A DNA stretch of 64,000 bases from Eulemur rufifrons (lineage: Eukaryota; Chordata; Mammalia; Primates; Lemuridae): assembly GCF_041146395.1 (NCBI RefSeq), contig NC_090999.1, positions 73,661,001 through 73,725,000 of the forward strand. The letters are read 5' to 3'. How positions within the stretch are numbered: the stretch's first letter is position 1; the number at the start of each line of letters is the position of its first letter. Below the pieces are notes generated by a model. The model saw only the letters and a list, made by a program, of their open reading frames with translations, did no database searches and was not told the origin of the DNA. This document shows positions 62,101 through 64,000 of this stretch, one piece after another. The translations under genes were made by a program, and so were the position numbers.

Positions 62101-62715
62101 AATGAACTGTACACATATGTTAATTTTACAGATAACTGAAGCTTAACTTTTCAAGTACTAAAAGTAACCATTTTAATAGAAATATTTCTAAAACATATTA
62201 CACACATCTATGCTTTCTAAAGCAGATTGTGTTTAATATCATTTTACCTTTCCATTAAAGCTCAAAGATCTATCTATATATATGCCAATCTATTCTGTAA
62301 TATAATGACATTGTGTGGAATCTGTAGCCTAGAGAGCTGTAGAACGGCACACACTCCAGTTTTTCTGTATTCTCAACCAGTCAACTATAACTTTGCCTAT
62401 TGTCTATGTGCCTAACCAGCAATCTTCAAGCCCTAATTTGAATTACTTTCTTCAATTTTGCTGAATCTTTAGACACTAGATAACTAGCCTTATTAGAAAA
62501 GATTAAGTAAGAGTTAAGATATCTTAACAAAAGGCCAATATATCTCTGAAAGTGAACTGTGGCTTAGATATTCACCCATGTATTCACACAACACATGTTT
62601 ATTATGTTTCAATACCTTCTAGCTATTGAAAATATAAACAGTAAAATTATATGTGTTCTTAAGAAAAAGGAACTTGGACTAGAAAATTAAAAAAGAAAAG
62701 AAAAAATTTCAATTA
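59174..62715. other. Unique sequence, no gene recognised
   Basis: Over 3.5 kb without a recognisable transposon or exon. A poly-T/ATTT-rich run lies near 59960-59995 and a T17 run near 61293-61308. The block at 60770-61170 is less AT-rich and may be an old LTR, but I cannot match it. Confidence 0.45.
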
Positions 62716-63062
62716 TTTAAATAATTTTTATTTCAAAATATTATGGGGTACATGTGCTTTTGCTATATAGATGAATTGTATAATGCTGAAGTCAGGGCTT
62801 TTAATGTGCCCATCCCCAGAACAGCATACATTGTATCTGATGGGTAAGTTTTTATCCCTCACCCCTTCTTAGTTTCCAATGCCCTTTATACCTCTTTATG
62901 ACCATGTGTACACATCATTTAGCTCTTACTTATTAGTGAGAACATGTGATGTTTGTTTTTCCATTCCTGAGATAATTAGAATAATGTTCTCCAGTTCCAT
63001 CCAAGTTGCTGCAAATGACATTATTTCATTTTTTTTTATGGCTGGGTAGTACTCCATGGCTA

Positions 63063-63101
<39 letters not shown>

Positions 63102-64000
63102 TGTGTGTGTGTATACATATACCACATTTTATTTATCTGCTCATTAATTGATTTCACCATATCCACATCAACATCTATTGTTTATTGATGTTTTAATGGC
63201 CATTCTGATAGGGGTAAGGTGGTATCTCATTGTGTTTTTAATTTGCATTTCCTTCATAAATAGTGATGTTCAGCATTTTTTGATATGTCTGTTGGCCATT
63301 TTTCTATCTTCTTTTGAAAAAACTCTGTACATGTCTGATGACCATTTTTTAAAGGGGTTATTTGTTTTTTTCTTAATGATTTATTTGAGTTCTTTGTAGA
63401 TTCTGGATATTAACCCTTTGCCAGATATATCACTTGTGAATATTTTCTTTCATTCTGTAGATTGTCTGTTTACTCAGTTGATTATTTCACTTGCTGTGCA
63501 AAACTTTTTTAATTTTAAGTAAGTTCCATTTATTTATTTTTGTTGTGCCTTAGGAGTCTTAGTCATAAATTCTTTGCCTAGGCAAATGTCTAGAAGAGAT
63601 TTTCCTATGGTTTCTTCCAGAATTTTTATGGTTTTAGGTCTTACACTTAGGTGTTCAATTCATCATGAGTTAATTGTATATGGCCAGAGATAGGGATTCT
63701 GTTTTATTCTTCTGCATGTGGCTATCCCATAGCCAACCCCGTACTGAATGAGGAAAAGTTGAAAGCATTCCCCCTAAGAACTGGAACAAGATAAGAGTGC
63801 CCAATGTCACCATTTCTATTTACAATAATACTGGAAGTCCTAGCCAGAACAATCAGGCAAGAGAAAGAAATAAAGGACATTCAAATTGGAAAGAGGAGGT
63901 CAAAATATGCATTTGCCAATAATATGCTCTCATATCTAGAAAACCCTAAAGACTCCACAAAAAGACTCCTAGAATTGATAAATAAGTTCATCAAAGTCTC
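62716..64000 (-). mobile_element. 5'-inverted L1, runs off the window
   Basis: From 62716 to about 63728 the minus strand is L1: 3' UTR ('atttcaaaatattatggggt'), then the ORF2 end ('agattctggatattaaccct', 'ttcttctgcatgtggctatc'). At about 63729 the orientation flips. The plus strand then reads ORF2 reverse-transcriptase sequence ('agccaaccccgtactgaatg', 'cctagccagaacaatcaggc'). In that part the catalytic box is FANN instead of FADD (about 63910-63921). A stretch expected near 63145 is deleted. The right end is outside the window. Confidence 0.85.
63065..63112. repeat. (TG)n microsatellite
   Basis: About 23 TG units with one TA interruption, at the point in the L1 3' region where 'tatatgtgccaca' normally stands. 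It creates a Cys/Val run in the chance frame at 63006-63188. Confidence 0.95.

Noticed and set aside
63006..63188. Frame with a Cys-Val repeat
   Set aside because: It is the (TG)n microsatellite inside L1 translated in one frame.

Overview
The window is AT-rich, CpG-poor mammalian nuclear DNA. It is best explained as an intergenic or deep-intronic stretch of a strepsirrhine primate genome, most likely a lemur. The main evidence is five full-length or near-full-length Alu elements. Their right arm ends in the 'gctaggctgacgccacggc' type, and four of the five carry an extra spacer between the arms ('ggacagctaaaaatatata') that is typical of lemur Alus. The youngest L1 3' ends also look strepsirrhine. 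I found no supported host protein-coding gene, exon, rRNA, tRNA or CRISPR array. All open reading frames are short (128 codons or fewer), and those I can explain lie in repeats or are chance AT-rich or palindromic frames.

Layout. 1-6.3 kb: unique AT-rich sequence with a 3x26-bp tandem repeat and decayed L2 LINE. 6.4-7.8 kb: three MaLR (MLT1-type) LTR fragments, two in inverted orientation. 7.8-9.7 kb: an ancient L1/HAL1-like fragment with a young Alu inside. 9.9-11.9 kb: L2, MIR and an L1 3' end. 12-22.5 kb: sparse repeats (two Alus, an MLT1 LTR, a MIR, a hAT MITE, an old L1). 23.1-25.1 kb: a three-level nest in which an Alu sits in a mariner that sits in a MaLR-type LTR. 26.2-28.1 kb: a 5'-inverted L1 with an Alu and a younger L1 tail inserted in it. 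28.1-32.3 kb: a long decayed L1M on the minus strand. 34.56-40.62 kb: an L1 with its GC-rich 5' UTR, a large internal deletion, and a 1.5-kb polyadenylated insert of unknown source in its 3' UTR. 40.6-54.9 kb: mostly unique sequence with MIRs, an L1 tail and a palindromic hAT-like MITE. 54.9-57.4 kb: an old LTR-like repeat, then an L2 carrying a second full-length mariner, then a MIR. 58.55-59.16 kb: a small 5'-inverted L1 with clear target-site duplications. 59.2-62.7 kb: unique sequence. 62.7 kb to the end: a third 5'-inverted L1 running off the window.

Nothing here works as a gene system. The biology is the history of transposition. The two mariner copies (about 1.26-1.27 kb without the Alu) have recognisable DDD catalytic segments and Mos1-like termini, differ by about 8 bases in a 112-base stretch compared by eye, and are both broken. 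The most useful things to follow up are this mariner family, the source of the 1.5-kb polyadenylated insert at 38761-40267, the 49-bp micro-retroposon inside it, and the three twin-primed L1s. I did not find a convincing previously undescribed biological system.
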